Assembly (NCBI GenBank): GCA_036000965.1
Contig: DASYUT010000166.1
Location: forward strand, 1 to 64,000
From: Actinomycetes bacterium
GTDB taxonomy: Bacteria > Actinomycetota > CALGFH01
Reading direction: 5' to 3'
Length of the DNA stretch: 64,000 nucleotides
Shown here: positions 17,055 to 25,914 of the stretch, piece after piece
How the letters are laid out: each line of letters starts with the position of its first letter
Position numbering within the stretch: position 1 is the first letter of the stretch
Translations under genes and position numbers: made by a program
The notes under the pieces: generated by a model
Database searches by the model: none
What the model saw: the letters and a program-made list of their open reading frames with translations, nothing else
What the model was told of the DNA's origin: nothing

Positions 17055-17242
17055 CAGGCCTCCGTGCCGAACACGCGGCCGAGGGCGGCCCGGCGCTCGC
17101 GCTCCTCGTCGGCCGGGTCGGGAGCGGTCGAGTCGTGCGCGGCCGCGTCGGTGGGGCCGACGCGCACGGCGAACACGCGGGCCAGGGCGGCATGCGTCTC
17201 GCTCGCGGGCGCGTGCCGCGTGGCGATGGGCTGGCGGGTCAT
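17054..17242 (-). CDS. 62-residue protein between leuA and leuB
   Basis: A small ORF locked between leuA and leuB: its ATG overlaps the leuA stop (ATGA) and its stop overlaps the leuB start (TGATG). Such tight packing argues that it is translated. The product has two copies of one motif, [10 protein letters not shown] at about 17-26 and [10 protein letters not shown] at about 51-60, joined by an acidic linker (DPADEERER). The copies look like short amphipathic helices or docking peptides. I do not recognise the family. It could be a linker peptide holding LeuA and LeuB together, a regulator, or simply a translational bridge. Confidence 0.65.
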   Translation of the reverse strand: MTRQPIATRHAPASETHAALARVFAVRVGPTDAAAHDSTAPDPADEERERRAALGRVFGTEA

Positions 17243-18789
17243 GCTGGCACTCCTTGGGTGCTGACCGGTTGGGGACGGGACGGGGCGGTGCGGGCGAGCC
17301 GGTTCACCGCCTGCAGGTAGGCGCGCGCCGAGGCCTCCACGATGTCGGTGGCCACGCCGCGCCCGGTTACTCGGTTCCCCTGCGGCGTCTCGACCTGCAC
17401 GGTGACGTCACCGAGGGCGTCGGTCCCCCCGGTCACGGCCGAGACGTGGAACTCGACCAGCACCGCGTCGATCCCGACCGCCTTGGCGATCGCGGCGCAG
17501 GCGGCGTCGACCATGCCGTCGCCCACGGCCGACTCCTCGGCCACCCGGCCGTCGTGGCTGAGCCGGACCGTCGCGGTCGGCGACATGACCGTGCCGCCCG
17601 CCACCTGGAGGCCGACGAAGCCCCACGCCTCCTCGTCGGCGAGCACCTCGTCGGCCACGATGGCTTCGAGGTCCACGTCGGTGATGCGGGTCTTGCGGTC
17701 GGCCGTCTCCTTGAAGCGGGCAAAGGCGCGGGCGAGCGCCTCGCGGTCCAGCTCGAACCCGAGCCGGCGCAGCGCGTCGTCGACCGCGTGGCGACCGGAG
17801 TGCTTGCCGAGCACGATCTGGCTGCCCTCCTGGCCGACGGCGGCCGCGTCGATGATCTCGTAGGTGCCTTTGTCGGCCAGCACGCCGTGCTGGTGGATGC
17901 CGGACTCGTGGGCGAACGCGTTCTTGCCCACGACCGCCTTGTTGTACTGGACCGGGTAGCCGGTCAGGCGGGACACGAGCCGGGAGGCCCGGGCCAGCTC
18001 CTCGGTGCGCACGCCGGTCTCCACCCCGGGGAACTGGTCGGGGCGGATGCGCAGCGCCATCACGACCTCCTCGAGCGCGGCGTTGCCGGCGCGCTCCCCG
18101 ATGCCGTTGACGCACACCTCGACCTGGCGGGCGCCGGCCTGCACGGCCGCGAGCGAGTTGGCGGTGGCCAGGCCCAGGTCGTTGTGGCAGTGGCAGGAGA
18201 CCACGTAGTCGCCGGCCACCTGCTCGCGTACGTGCCGGATGAGGGTGCCGAAGTCCCAGGGGATGCCGTAGCCGACCGTGTCGGGGATGTTCAGGGTGGT
18301 GGCGCCGGCGTCCACCGCCGCCTGCAGCACCTCGAGCATGAAGTCGACCGGGGTCCGGGTGGCGTCCTGGGGGCTGAACTCGACGTCGTCGGTGTGCTCC
18401 CGGGCCCGGCCCACGCCGCCCCGGGTCTCGGCCACCACCTGGGCCGGGGTCATGCGCAGCATGTGCTCCATGTGGCTCGGGCTGGTCGAGATGAACACGT
18501 GGATGCGCGCCTGCTGGGCGTCGCGCAGCGCCTCCCAGCAGCGGTCCACATCGGCCAGCTGGGTGCGCGAGAGCGCGGCCACAGTCGACCCCTTGACCGT
18601 GCGGGCGATGCCCCGTACGGCCTCGAAGTCGCCCTGGCTCGCGACCGGGAACCCGGCCTCGATGACGTCCACGCCGAGCCGTGCCAGCTGCTCGGCGATC
18701 TCCAGCTTCGCCTTGGCGTTGAGGTTGATGCCCGGGGACTGCTCGCCGTCCCTCAGGGTCGTGTCGAAGATCGTGATCCGCTCGGCCAC
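17239..18789 (-). CDS. leuA: 2-isopropylmalate synthase
   Basis: A 516-residue enzyme condensing acetyl-CoA with 2-oxoisovalerate, the committed step of leucine synthesis. [50 protein letters not shown], the metal-binding [15 protein letters not shown] and the C-terminal leucine-binding regulatory domain are seen. This is the long bacterial (E. coli/Bacillus-type) form, not the shorter-homology actinobacterial LeuA of Mycobacterium. GTG at 18789 follows GGAGGG, so the Arg-rich upstream residues are rejected as start. Its stop overlaps the 62-residue ORF. Confidence 0.94.
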   Translation of the reverse strand: MAERITIFDTTLRDGEQSPGINLNAKAKLEIAEQLARLGVDVIEAGFPVASQGDFEAVRGIARTVKGSTVAALSRTQLADVDRCWEALRDAQQARIHVFISTSPSHMEHMLRMTPAQVVAETRGGVGRAREHTDDVEFSPQDATRTPVDFMLEVLQAAVDAGATTLNIPDTVGYGIPWDFGTLIRHVREQVAGDYVVSCHCHNDLGLATANSLAAVQAGARQVEVCVNGIGERAGNAALEEVVMALRIRPDQFPGVETGVRTEELARASRLVSRLTGYPVQYNKAVVGKNAFAHESGIHQHGVLADKGTYEIIDAAAVGQEGSQIVLGKHSGRHAVDDALRRLGFELDREALARAFARFKETADRKTRITDVDLEAIVADEVLADEEAWGFVGLQVAGGTVMSPTATVRLSHDGRVAEESAVGDGMVDAACAAIAKAVGIDAVLVEFHVSAVTGGTDALGDVTVQVETPQGNRVTGRGVATDIVEASARAYLQAVNRLARTAPSRPQPVSTQGVPA

Positions 18790-18925
18790 TGCCGAATCCC
18801 TCCAGTGCGTGCTCCGCTTCCGTCTCCTGTCGCGCCGTGGGGGTCTCCGTGAGGCAGCCGGCACAAGGCCGCCCCACGGCAGCGAAGGATGAGGAGGCTG
18901 CGGCTGTGCACGGAGGTCGTCCGGA

Positions 18926-20551
18926 TCACGCCCCTGCTCCTGGTTCGGCTGGGAGGTGGATGAAGGTGCCGTCGTGGGCGCCGATCTCGTCCACCACCCG
19001 TTCCAGGACGCCGGTGGGTATGCCAGCGTCCACGGTGAGCGCCATCAGGGCTTCGCCGCCCTGCTTGCGTCGTCCAACTTGCATGCTTGCGATGTTCACG
19101 CCGGCCGCGCCGAGGATCGTGCCGACCCGGCCGATGACACCCGGGCGGTCCTCGTAGAACAGGAACGCCATGTGCTCGCTGGGGGCCATGTCGAGCTCGA
19201 TGCCGTTGACCGAGACCAAGCGCTCGGCGTCCCGCGGGCCGACCGTGGTCCCGGCCACGCTCACCGGGCCCCTGGGGCCGTCGCCGGAGAGCGTGACCAG
19301 GTTGACCCAGTCGCGGCTCTGGCCGGTGCGCATCTCGGCCACCTCGATGCCGCGCTCGGCCGCCAGCAGCGGAGCGTTCACGTAGGTCACCGGTTCGTGC
19401 ACGACCGGGGTGAACATGCCCTTGAGCGCGGCCAGGTTGAGCACCCGGGTGTCGTGGTCGGCGAGCTTGCCGACGTACTCGACGGTGACCCGGCCGCCGC
19501 CGACGACCAGGGCCCGGCCCCCGGGGCCCCCGCCGGTGAAGGCGGTGTAGAGGCGGCCCAGCTTCTCCACCAGCGGCAGGAACGGGCGCAGGGCGTCGGG
19601 CACCGGTCCCGCGTCCACGTTGACCGCATTGGGCACGAACTGGCCCGACAGCGCGAGGATGAGCTGCTCGGCGATTGCCAGGCCGGCCTTGTCCTGCGCC
19701 TCGGCGGTGGACGCCCCGAGATGGGGCGTGACCACCACCTCGTCGACCTCGAACAGCGGGCTCTGGGTGGTCGGCTCCTCCACGAACACGTCCAGGGCGG
19801 CGCCGGCCAGGTGGCCGGCCTCCACCGTCTTGGCCAGCGCCAGCTCGTCGACGATCCCGCCCCGGGCCGTGTTGACCAGGCGCGCGCCCGGCTTCATGGC
19901 GGCCAGCTCGCGGTCGCCGATCAGCCCGGTCGTCTCCGGGGTCTTGGGCAGGTGGATGGTCACGATGTCGGCCCGGGCCAGCACCTCGGCCAGGCTGGCC
20001 AGCTCCACCCCCATCTGGGCGGCCCGGTCGCGCGAGACGTACGGGTCATAGGCGATCAGTCGCATGCCGAAGGCGTTCAGGCGCTGGGCGACCAGCGCGC
20101 CGACCCGTCCCAGGCCGACGATCCCGAGCGTCTTGCCGTACAGCTCGGCGCCCTGGAAGCGCGACCGCTCCCAGTGGCCCTCACGCAGCCGGGCGTGGGC
20201 CTGAGGGATGTTGCGGGCCTGGGCCAGCACCAGCGCGACGGTGTGCTCGGCAGCCGAGATCACGTTGGACTGGGGCGCGTTGACCACCAGCACCCCGAGG
20301 CGGGTGGCCGCAGCCACATCGACGTTGTCCAGGCCGATCCCGGCCCTGCCGACCACCTTGAGGTTGCGGCCCGCCTCGAGCACCTCGGCGTCGACCCGGG
20401 TGGCCGAGCGCACCACCAGCGCGTCGGCACCGGCGACCTCGCCGAGCAACTCCTCCCGGGTCATGGCCGCCCGGACGTCCACCTCGTAGTGGGCGCGCAG
20501 CAACTCGACGCCGGCCTCGGCCAGCGGTTCGGCGATCAGGATCCGGACCAT
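18926..20551 (-). CDS. serA: D-3-phosphoglycerate dehydrogenase
   Basis: A 541-residue enzyme, first step of serine synthesis. It is the long Mycobacterium-type form: substrate and nucleotide domains (1-300) with LVVRSATRVDAEVL, GRAGIGLDNVDVAAA, TLGIVGLGRVGALVAQRL, LVNTARGGIVDE and the catalytic His in VVVTPHLGASTAEAQ. An intervening ASB domain (about 320-450) and a C-terminal ACT domain (LFYEDRPGVIGRVGTILGAAG) follow. It lies between ilvC (9 bp away) and leuA, a common arrangement in actinobacteria that links serine and branched-chain supply. Confidence 0.95.
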   Translation of the reverse strand: MVRILIAEPLAEAGVELLRAHYEVDVRAAMTREELLGEVAGADALVVRSATRVDAEVLEAGRNLKVVGRAGIGLDNVDVAAATRLGVLVVNAPQSNVISAAEHTVALVLAQARNIPQAHARLREGHWERSRFQGAELYGKTLGIVGLGRVGALVAQRLNAFGMRLIAYDPYVSRDRAAQMGVELASLAEVLARADIVTIHLPKTPETTGLIGDRELAAMKPGARLVNTARGGIVDELALAKTVEAGHLAGAALDVFVEEPTTQSPLFEVDEVVVTPHLGASTAEAQDKAGLAIAEQLILALSGQFVPNAVNVDAGPVPDALRPFLPLVEKLGRLYTAFTGGGPGGRALVVGGGRVTVEYVGKLADHDTRVLNLAALKGMFTPVVHEPVTYVNAPLLAAERGIEVAEMRTGQSRDWVNLVTLSGDGPRGPVSVAGTTVGPRDAERLVSVNGIELDMAPSEHMAFLFYEDRPGVIGRVGTILGAAGVNIASMQVGRRKQGGEALMALTVDAGIPTGVLERVVDEIGAHDGTFIHLPAEPGAGA

Positions 20552-20560
20552 CGAGTCAGA

Positions 20561-21616
20561 CTACCCCGAATCCCCGACCCGGGGGCTACCGCCTTCGGCT
20601 CCTTGGGCCCCCGGACCCTCCTCGGGCCGCCGCAGCCAGGACATCATGCCCCTGAGGGGCCGGCCGGTCCGCTCGATCTGGTGGTCGCGGCCGGCCTCGC
20701 GCAGGCGGGTGAAGTTGGGCCGGCCCTGGTCGTCCTCTGCGATCCACTCGCGGGCGAACTCGCCCGAGCGGACCTCGGCCAGGATGCGGCCCATCTCGGC
20801 CCTGGTCTCGTCGGTGACGATCCGCGGCCCGCGGGTGTAGTCGCCGTACTCGGCGGTGTCGGAGACGGAGTGGCGCATCCACGACAGCCCGCCCTCGTAG
20901 AGCAGGTCGACGATCAGCTTCAGCTCGTGCAGGCACTCGAAGTAGGCGACCTCGGGCTGGTAGCCGGCCTTGACCAGGGTCTCGAACCCGGCCTGGACGA
21001 GCGCGGAGGTGCCGCCGCAGAGCACCGCCTGCTCGCCGAACAGGTCGGTCTCGGTCTCCTCCTGGAAGGTGGTGACCAGCGCGCCGGCCTTGGTGCCGCC
21101 GATGGCGCGCGCGTAGCTCTTGGCCACGTCCCACGCCTTGCCGCTGGCGTCCTGGGCCACCGCCACCAGCACCGGGGTGCCCTGGCCCTCCTCGAACTGG
21201 CGGCGGACCAGGTGCCCGGGCGCCTTGGGAGCGACCATGGCCACGTCGACCCCGGGTGGCGGGGTGATGTAGCCGAAGTGGACGTTGAACCCGTGGGCGA
21301 AGAACAGCGCGTCGCCCTGCTTGAGGTTGGGGGCGATGTCGGTCTCGTAGAGGTGGCGCTGGACGGTGTCGGGCACCAGCACCATCACGAGGTCGGCCCA
21401 GGCGGCCGCCTCGGCCGGGGAGGTGACCGCGAGCCCGGCCGCCTCCGCCTTGGGCCTGGATGCCGACCGCTCGCCGAGCCCGACCCGGACCTCGCAGCCG
21501 GAGTCCCGCAGCGAGAGGGCGTGCGCATGGCCCTGGGAGCCGTAGCCGAGGACCGCGACCTTGCGGCCCTGCACCAGGCCGAGGTCGGCGTCGTCGTCGT
21601 AGTAGATGGTGGCCAT
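20561..21616 (-). CDS. ilvC: Ketol-acid reductoisomerase
   Basis: A 351-residue class I enzyme converting acetolactate or acetohydroxybutyrate to the dihydroxy acid with NADPH and Mg2+. The Rossmann motif [48 protein letters not shown], the metal ligands in [16 protein letters not shown] and [12 protein letters not shown] are present. ATG at 21616 ([12 protein letters not shown]) with GGAGG upstream is the true start; the longer frame reads through a repeat. The C-terminus ([15 protein letters not shown]) is a low-complexity tail. It follows ilvN after 151 bp. Confidence 0.96.
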   Translation of the reverse strand: MATIYYDDDADLGLVQGRKVAVLGYGSQGHAHALSLRDSGCEVRVGLGERSASRPKAEAAGLAVTSPAEAAAWADLVMVLVPDTVQRHLYETDIAPNLKQGDALFFAHGFNVHFGYITPPPGVDVAMVAPKAPGHLVRRQFEEGQGTPVLVAVAQDASGKAWDVAKSYARAIGGTKAGALVTTFQEETETDLFGEQAVLCGGTSALVQAGFETLVKAGYQPEVAYFECLHELKLIVDLLYEGGLSWMRHSVSDTAEYGDYTRGPRIVTDETRAEMGRILAEVRSGEFAREWIAEDDQGRPNFTRLREAGRDHQIERTGRPLRGMMSWLRRPEEGPGAQGAEGGSPRVGDSG

Positions 21617-21629
21617 CAGTGAACCTCCG

Positions 21630-21690
21630 GGTGTTCGTCGGGTGGGTTCGGGTGCTCGCCGGGTGGGTTCGGGTGCTCGCTCGGGGGTCC
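21630..21690. repeat. 21-bp tandem repeat upstream of ilvC
   Basis: Three copies of a 21-bp unit, CGGGTGCTCGCCGGGTGGGTT with small changes, stand between ilvN and the ilvC ribosome-binding site. The repeat is adjacent to a G-run (GGGGGTCCGGGGGGG) and a partial duplication of CCCCCGATCACAC. It could affect ilvC translation by forming structure in the mRNA, or be neutral. Confidence 0.7.
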
Positions 21691-21767
21691 GGGGGGGCTT
21701 TCTGCCCCCGATCACACGTTCTGCCCCCCGATCACACGGCGACGACAGGAAGTGCATGCCGCTCGCA

Positions 21768-22289
21768 TCATGCCGACCGGGGCACGCGGAGGACTCGGTC
21801 GGTGATGCCGCGGTTGCCGCGAGCGAGGGCCACGCGGCCGGTGCGGACCAGCTCGCGCACGCCGTACGGCTCGAGCATCTCGAGCATGGCCGCCACCTTG
21901 GCGGGGCTGCCAGTCGCCTCGATCGTGAGCGACTCCGGAGCGACGTCGACGATCTTGCCCCGGAACACCTCGGCCAGCTCGATGATCTGGTAGCGGACGG
22001 CCGGGTCGGCCTTGACCTTGATGAGCAGCAGCTCGCGCTCGACCGCGCGGCCGGGCTCCAGCTCGACGATCTTGAGCACGCTGACGAGCTTGTTGAGCTG
22101 CTTGACGACCTGCTCGAGGGGGCGCTCGGCGCAGTCGACCACGATCGTCATCCGGCTCACCGAGTCGTCCTCGGTCGGGCCGACCGCCAGCGACTCGATG
22201 TTGAAGCCGCGCCGGCTGAACAGGCCGGCGACCCGGGCCAGCACCCCGGGCTTGTTCTCGACCAGCACGGACAGGGTATGGAAGCTCAT
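21768..22289 (-). CDS. ilvN: Acetolactate synthase regulatory (small) subunit
   Basis: A 173-residue ACT-domain protein that activates the catalytic subunit and confers valine feedback inhibition. [20 protein letters not shown] and [18 protein letters not shown] form the first ACT domain (1-75), and the second domain has [20 protein letters not shown]. Size is normal. Its start codon is the third in a row of three identical ribosome-binding/start units created by a 62-bp duplication (22282-22434), so it is probably translated by coupling through two mini-ORFs from ilvB. Confidence 0.95.
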   Translation of the reverse strand: MSFHTLSVLVENKPGVLARVAGLFSRRGFNIESLAVGPTEDDSVSRMTIVVDCAERPLEQVVKQLNKLVSVLKIVELEPGRAVERELLLIKVKADPAVRYQIIELAEVFRGKIVDVAPESLTIEATGSPAKVAAMLEMLEPYGVRELVRTGRVALARGNRGITDRVLRVPRSA

Positions 22290-22351
22290 GCGGTGCGCAC
22301 CTCCCGGCCTGTCGACTCGTCGGCCTGCGACTTGCGCTGCTGCAAGCTCAT
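22286..22351 (-). CDS. Mini-ORF 2, 21 codons, coupled to ilvN
   Basis: A 21-residue [18 protein letters not shown] then REVRTA, created by the tandem duplication. The ATG overlaps the stop of mini-ORF 1 (ATGA) and its stop overlaps the ilvN start (ATGA). A Shine-Dalgarno-like GGGAGG precedes the ATG. Whether the peptide has a role is unknown; it may be only a translation bridge. Confidence 0.45.
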   Translation of the reverse strand: MSLQQRKSQADESTGREVRTA

Positions 22352-22413
22352 GCGGTGCGCACCTCCCGGCCTGTCGACTCGTCGGGCTGCGACTTGCGCT
22401 GCTGCAAGCTCAT
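22348..22413 (-). CDS. Mini-ORF 1, 21 codons, coupled to ilvB
   Basis: A 21-residue [18 protein letters not shown] then REVRTA, differing from mini-ORF 2 by Pro for Ala at residue 10. Its ATG overlaps the ilvB stop (ATGA) and its stop overlaps the mini-ORF 2 start. The last six residues equal the C-terminus of IlvB, which shows how the unit arose. Confidence 0.45.
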   Translation of the reverse strand: MSLQQRKSQPDESTGREVRTA

Positions 22414-24164
22414 GCGGTGCGCACCTCCCGGCGGGTTGCGGCGGCCTGCTCCTCGGGGGAGAACTCGGGGCCGAGGATGATCTCGTCGTTGGGGCGACCA
22501 GCCGGGACCATCGGGAACACGCCCTCGTGGGCGTCCACCCGGAAGTCGACCACGGTGGGCACGCCCTCCACCCCGAGCGCCTTCTCGAGGGTCGCGTCGA
22601 CGTCCTCGGCCCGGTCGCAGCGCAGCCCGACCCCGCCGTATGCCTCGGTCAGCTTCACGTAGTCGGGCACGTCGAAGCCGAGGGCGACCTCGGAGTAGCG
22701 CTCGTCGTAGAACAGCTCCTGCCATTGGCGGACCATGCCGAGGTGGCCGTTGTTGAGGATGAAGACCTTGATCGGGATGCGCTCCACGGTGCAGGTGGCC
22801 AGCTCCTGGGCGGTCATCTGGAAGCAGCCGTCGCCGTCGATGGCGACCACCAGCTCGCCGGGCCGGCCCACCTGGGCGCCCATCGCAGCCGGGACCGCGA
22901 ACCCCATCGTGCCCAGCCCGCCCGAGTTGATCCACGAGCGGGGACGCGAGAAGCGGAAGAACTGCGACGCGTACATCTGGTGCTGGCCCACGCCGGCCAC
23001 GACGACCGCGTCCCCGCTGGTCAGGGCCGAGACCCGCTCGACCACGTACTGGGGCTTGAGCGGGCCGTCGGGCCGCTGGTCATACCGGTACGGGAAGCGC
23101 TCCTTCCAGTCGGCCATGGCCCTGCGCCAGCCGCCGGTGTCGCCCGGCCCCTCCTCGGCCACGACGGCCCGGTAGGCGGCCACCAGCTCCTCGAGCACGA
23201 GTTTGACGTCGCCCACGATGGGCACGTCGGCCGCGCGGTTCTTGCCGATCTCGGCTGGGTCGATGTCGGCGTGGACGATCCGCGCCTTGGGCGCGAACGT
23301 GGCCAGGTTGCCGGTCACCCGGTCGTCGAAGCGGGCGGCCAGGGCCACGATCAGGTCGGCCTCCTGCAGGGCGGCGACCGCGGCGTAGTTGCCGTGCATG
23401 CCCGGCATGCCAAGCGCCAGGGGATGGGTGTCGGGGAACGCGCCCCTGGCCATCAGCGTCGTGGTGACCGGGGCCTGGGCCGCCTCGGCCAGCTCGCGCA
23501 GGGGCTCGTGAGCGCCCGCCTTGATCACGCCGCCGCCCACGTACAGGACGGGCCGGCGCGCCTGGCGGAGCATGGCGGCCGCCTCGCGCACCCGCTTAGC
23601 GTGCGGACGGACGGTGGGCCGGTAGCCGGGCAGGTCGATGGACTCCGGCCAGGTGAACTCAGTGCTGGCCTGCAGCACGTCCTTGGGCAGGTCGACCAGG
23701 ACCGGTCCGGGCCGCCCGGTCGAGGCGATGTAGAACGCCTCGGCAACCGCCCCCGGGATGCGGGCCGGGTCGGTCACCAGCTCGTTGTGCTTGGTCACCG
23801 GGATGGTGATGCCGGTGATGTCGGCCTCTTGGAACGCGTCCGAGCCGATGTTGCCGCTCGGCACCTGCCCGGTGATCGCCACCAGCGGCACCGAGTCCAT
23901 GTAGGCGTCGCAGAGCGCAGTCACCAGGTTGGTCGCGCCCGGCCCGCTGGTGGCCATGCAGACCCCGACCCGCCCGGTCGCCCAGGCGTACCCCTCGGCG
24001 GCGTGGCCTGCGCCCTGCTCGTGGCGGACCAGGATGTGGCGGACCGAGGACTCGCGCAGCGGGTCGTAGGCGGGGAGGATGGCGCCCCCGGGAAGCCCGA
24101 ACACGACGTCGACGTCGCATCGTTCCAGGCTGCGGATGAGGGCCTGTGCTCCGGTGACCTTCAC
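22410..24164 (-). CDS. ilvB: Acetolactate synthase catalytic (large) subunit
   Basis: A 584-residue ThDP enzyme making acetolactate or acetohydroxybutyrate. The catalytic Glu is in [20 protein letters not shown], with [16 protein letters not shown] before it. The central FAD/DHAP domain and the ThDP-binding [19 protein letters not shown] with [13 protein letters not shown] complete it. GTG at 24164 ([10 protein letters not shown]) with GGAG upstream is taken as start, because an upstream extension would run through the attenuator. The C-terminus REVRTA is repeated in the following mini-ORFs. It is the first structural gene of the branched-chain operon and lies behind a leader-peptide attenuator. 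Confidence 0.96.
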   Translation of the reverse strand: MKVTGAQALIRSLERCDVDVVFGLPGGAILPAYDPLRESSVRHILVRHEQGAGHAAEGYAWATGRVGVCMATSGPGATNLVTALCDAYMDSVPLVAITGQVPSGNIGSDAFQEADITGITIPVTKHNELVTDPARIPGAVAEAFYIASTGRPGPVLVDLPKDVLQASTEFTWPESIDLPGYRPTVRPHAKRVREAAAMLRQARRPVLYVGGGVIKAGAHEPLRELAEAAQAPVTTTLMARGAFPDTHPLALGMPGMHGNYAAVAALQEADLIVALAARFDDRVTGNLATFAPKARIVHADIDPAEIGKNRAADVPIVGDVKLVLEELVAAYRAVVAEEGPGDTGGWRRAMADWKERFPYRYDQRPDGPLKPQYVVERVSALTSGDAVVVAGVGQHQMYASQFFRFSRPRSWINSGGLGTMGFAVPAAMGAQVGRPGELVVAIDGDGCFQMTAQELATCTVERIPIKVFILNNGHLGMVRQWQELFYDERYSEVALGFDVPDYVKLTEAYGGVGLRCDRAEDVDATLEKALGVEGVPTVVDFRVDAHEGVFPMVPAGRPNDEIILGPEFSPEEQAAATRREVRTA

Positions 24165-24206
24165 TGCTCGACTCCAGTCGCTGGTGGGACGGCTTCCTTG
24201 GGCAAG

Positions 24207-24239
24207 AAAAAAACCTCCTGCCACATTGGCGTAGGAGGC
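24207..24239 (-). terminator. Intrinsic terminator (attenuator) before ilvB
   Basis: Read on the minus strand, GCCTCCT and AGGAGG arms pair across an inner GCCA/TGGC stem (bulge AC, loop ATG) and are followed directly by seven T. It lies between the leader peptide and ilvB, 43 nt before the GTG start, which is the layout of transcription attenuation. Confidence 0.88.
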
Positions 24240-24242
24240 TTC

Positions 24243-24268
24243 GCGCGGACCCGGCGTTGGGTCCGCGC
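24243..24268 (-). promoter_or_regulatory. Leader hairpin downstream of the ilv leader peptide
   Basis: A perfect 10-bp stem, GCGCGGACCC / GGGTCCGCGC with a 6-nt loop, begins within the stop codon region of the leader peptide and ends a few bases before the terminator stem. It should act as the pause hairpin or as part of the protector/antiterminator switch. The alternative pairing that would open the terminator was not resolved with certainty; GAGGC upstream of the leader could pair with GCCTC of the terminator arm. Confidence 0.7.
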
Positions 24269-24303
24269 TAGGTGATAAGTACGAGGTTCAGCTGACAGGG
24301 CAT
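24268..24303 (-). CDS. ilv operon leader peptide
   Basis: An 11-residue [14 protein letters not shown], followed by TAG. Five of the residues are Leu, Val or Ile, including the run L-V-L-I, and AGAGG stands 5 nt before the ATG. It precedes a stable hairpin and an intrinsic terminator. The ribosome is expected to stall here when branched-chain aminoacyl-tRNA is scarce and so prevent termination. Leader peptides of this type are known before ilvB in Streptomyces and Corynebacterium. Confidence 0.85.
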   Translation of the reverse strand: MPCQLNLVLIT

Positions 24304-24550
24304 CCGGGCCTCTGCACTGGTCGGCGGCACTGCTTGGCATGGTACCTGACCTGTCAACCTCGTGGGGACCCAGGCCGCTGGCGCTGGCGTGAACTCTTGG
24401 GCACGATTGGGCACGATCTGGAGCCCCGGGGTCCCAGCCACGCAGGCCAGGACGCCGCCCCCCATGCCGTACGGCCGACCCCGCCCCACCGACCCGCCGA
24501 TCCGCCGTCCTGCCGACCTCCCGTCCCGCCCGCCTCAAAGGAGCCGCCCG

Positions 24551-25507
24551 ATGCGCGCACTGGTCGCCGATCCCTCCGCCTCCCCCGCGCTCAAGCTCGA
24601 CGACGTGCCCGAGCCGTCCCCGGGCCCGGGCCAGGTCCTGGTCAGGATGGAGGCCGCCTCGATCAACCGGGGCGAGATCCGCAGCGCCCGCCGGCAGCCG
24701 CCCGGCACCGTGATCGGCTGGGACGTGGCCGGGACGGTGGCCGCGCTCGGCGAAGGCGTGCGCGAGTTCGACGTCGGCCAGCGGGTCGTCGGCCTCAACG
24801 AGCGTGGCGGCGCGTTCGCTGAGCTCGTCCCGCTCCCCGCCGAGTGGACCGCGCCGCTACCCGACGCGTGCGACCCGGTGCTCGCGTCGACCCTGCCGGT
24901 GGCCGGAATCACCGCCGTAGGCATCCTCCGCCTGGCCCGTGTGCACGCCGGCGACCGGGTGCTGATCACCGGCGCGGCCGGCGGAGTCGGTCAGCTCGCC
25001 GTACAACTCGCCCGCGAGGCCAAGGCGACCGTCACCGGCCAGGCCGGGAGCGAGGAGCGCGCCGCGGCGGTCCGCAAGGCCGGCGCCGAGACGCTCGTCC
25101 ACCCGGGCGACGGGTCGGACGTGGACGGCCAGTTCGACGTCGTGCTCGACGGCATCGGCGGGCCGATGCTCGGCCCGCTGCTGCGCGCGACCGCGCCCAG
25201 GGGTCGGGTGGTGGTCTACGGCAACTCAGCCGACGCCGAGTCCACCTTCCGGGTCGAGGACTTCTACGGCAAGGGGGTCGTGATCTCCGGCTTCCGGATC
25301 TTCGCCAGCGTCGCGCCCGACCAGGCCGTGCGGGACCTGGCCAACCTGGCCGACCAGGTGGTCGCCGGCAAGCTCGACGTGCGCGTGCAGGCGACCGCGC
25401 CGCTGGCCGACGCGCTCGGTCTGGTACGCGACCTCTACGACCGCAAGGTGACCGGCAAGGTGGTCATCACCGGAAACCCCTCAACCGGCAGTCCTCCGTC
25501 CATGTGA
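24551..25507 (+). CDS. NAD(P)H-dependent quinone oxidoreductase-like protein (MDR family)
   Basis: A 318-residue medium-chain dehydrogenase/reductase. The GroES-like N-terminal domain has PGPGQVLVRMEAASINRGEI and GTVIGWDVAGTVAALGEGV; the Rossmann domain has RVLITGAAGGVGQLAVQLA. The Zn-binding Cys/His residues of alcohol dehydrogenases are absent, so this is the zinc-free quinone reductase/enoyl reductase type. The end, DRKVTGKVVITG, is usual. ATG at 24551 follows AAAGGAG. It diverges from the ilv leader and has no operon partner. Confidence 0.88.
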   Translation: MRALVADPSASPALKLDDVPEPSPGPGQVLVRMEAASINRGEIRSARRQPPGTVIGWDVAGTVAALGEGVREFDVGQRVVGLNERGGAFAELVPLPAEWTAPLPDACDPVLASTLPVAGITAVGILRLARVHAGDRVLITGAAGGVGQLAVQLAREAKATVTGQAGSEERAAAVRKAGAETLVHPGDGSDVDGQFDVVLDGIGGPMLGPLLRATAPRGRVVVYGNSADAESTFRVEDFYGKGVVISGFRIFASVAPDQAVRDLANLADQVVAGKLDVRVQATAPLADALGLVRDLYDRKVTGKVVITGNPSTGSPPSM

Positions 25508-25914
25508 GGGTAGCTCGGCGTCGCCGACCTGCAGGCTCCGAGGTCCAGACGGTCGCCGTCCTGCCGCCGTCGCTCACCAGCGGTGGCAAGCCTTGCAGCT
25601 GGTCAATCCGGGTCCAGCGAGCCCCCTCCTCGTGCAGCGGCCGTTTCGCGTAGGCCCGAAGGCCATTGAGCAACTTCGCCGAGCCCTCGCCGCATGCGAC
25701 CTGTCATTCGCCAGAAGGAGTTGAATCCGTACGCACAGGGATCCCCGAACGGACGCGCTCACCGCCCCGCCCTCTCACCGCCGGCTAGGCCAATCGTGGA
25801 TTTGCGCTGGAAGCTACGGGGAGGCCTCCTCCATTGCGCTGCCATGGCGCCGGACCACCCGAGCGTCCCTCGCCCCAGGAACACGTGCCGGGCGGGATCG
25901 GTTGCAGGCCGCGG
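25508..25914. other. Stretch without a recognisable intact gene
   Basis: About 400 bp between the oxidoreductase and the broken CoA-transferase. Short open frames exist on both strands but none shows family features. It may hold decayed 3' sequence of the neighbouring pseudogene. Confidence 0.5.

Larger units (their letters stand above)
22282..22434. repeat. 62-bp tandem duplication between ilvB and ilvN
   Basis: The segment carrying the end of ilvB, its overlapping stop/start and an internal spacer occurs so that the block GGGAGGTGCGCACCGCATGA plus GCTT appears three times with a 62-bp period. Apart from one base (P versus A codon) the spacers are identical. The period is one base short of a multiple of three, which places every copy's stop in overlap with the next start. 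Confidence 0.92.

Noticed and set aside
24352-24357. TTGACA-like hexamer upstream of the ilv leader peptide (minus strand)
   Set aside because: A -35 box is plausible, but no -10 hexamer at 16-19 bp was found, so it is not listed as a promoter.
25467-25673. 68-codon minus-strand open frame after the oxidoreductase gene
   Set aside because: Overlaps the 3' end of the oxidoreductase, no motif and no good ribosome-binding site.
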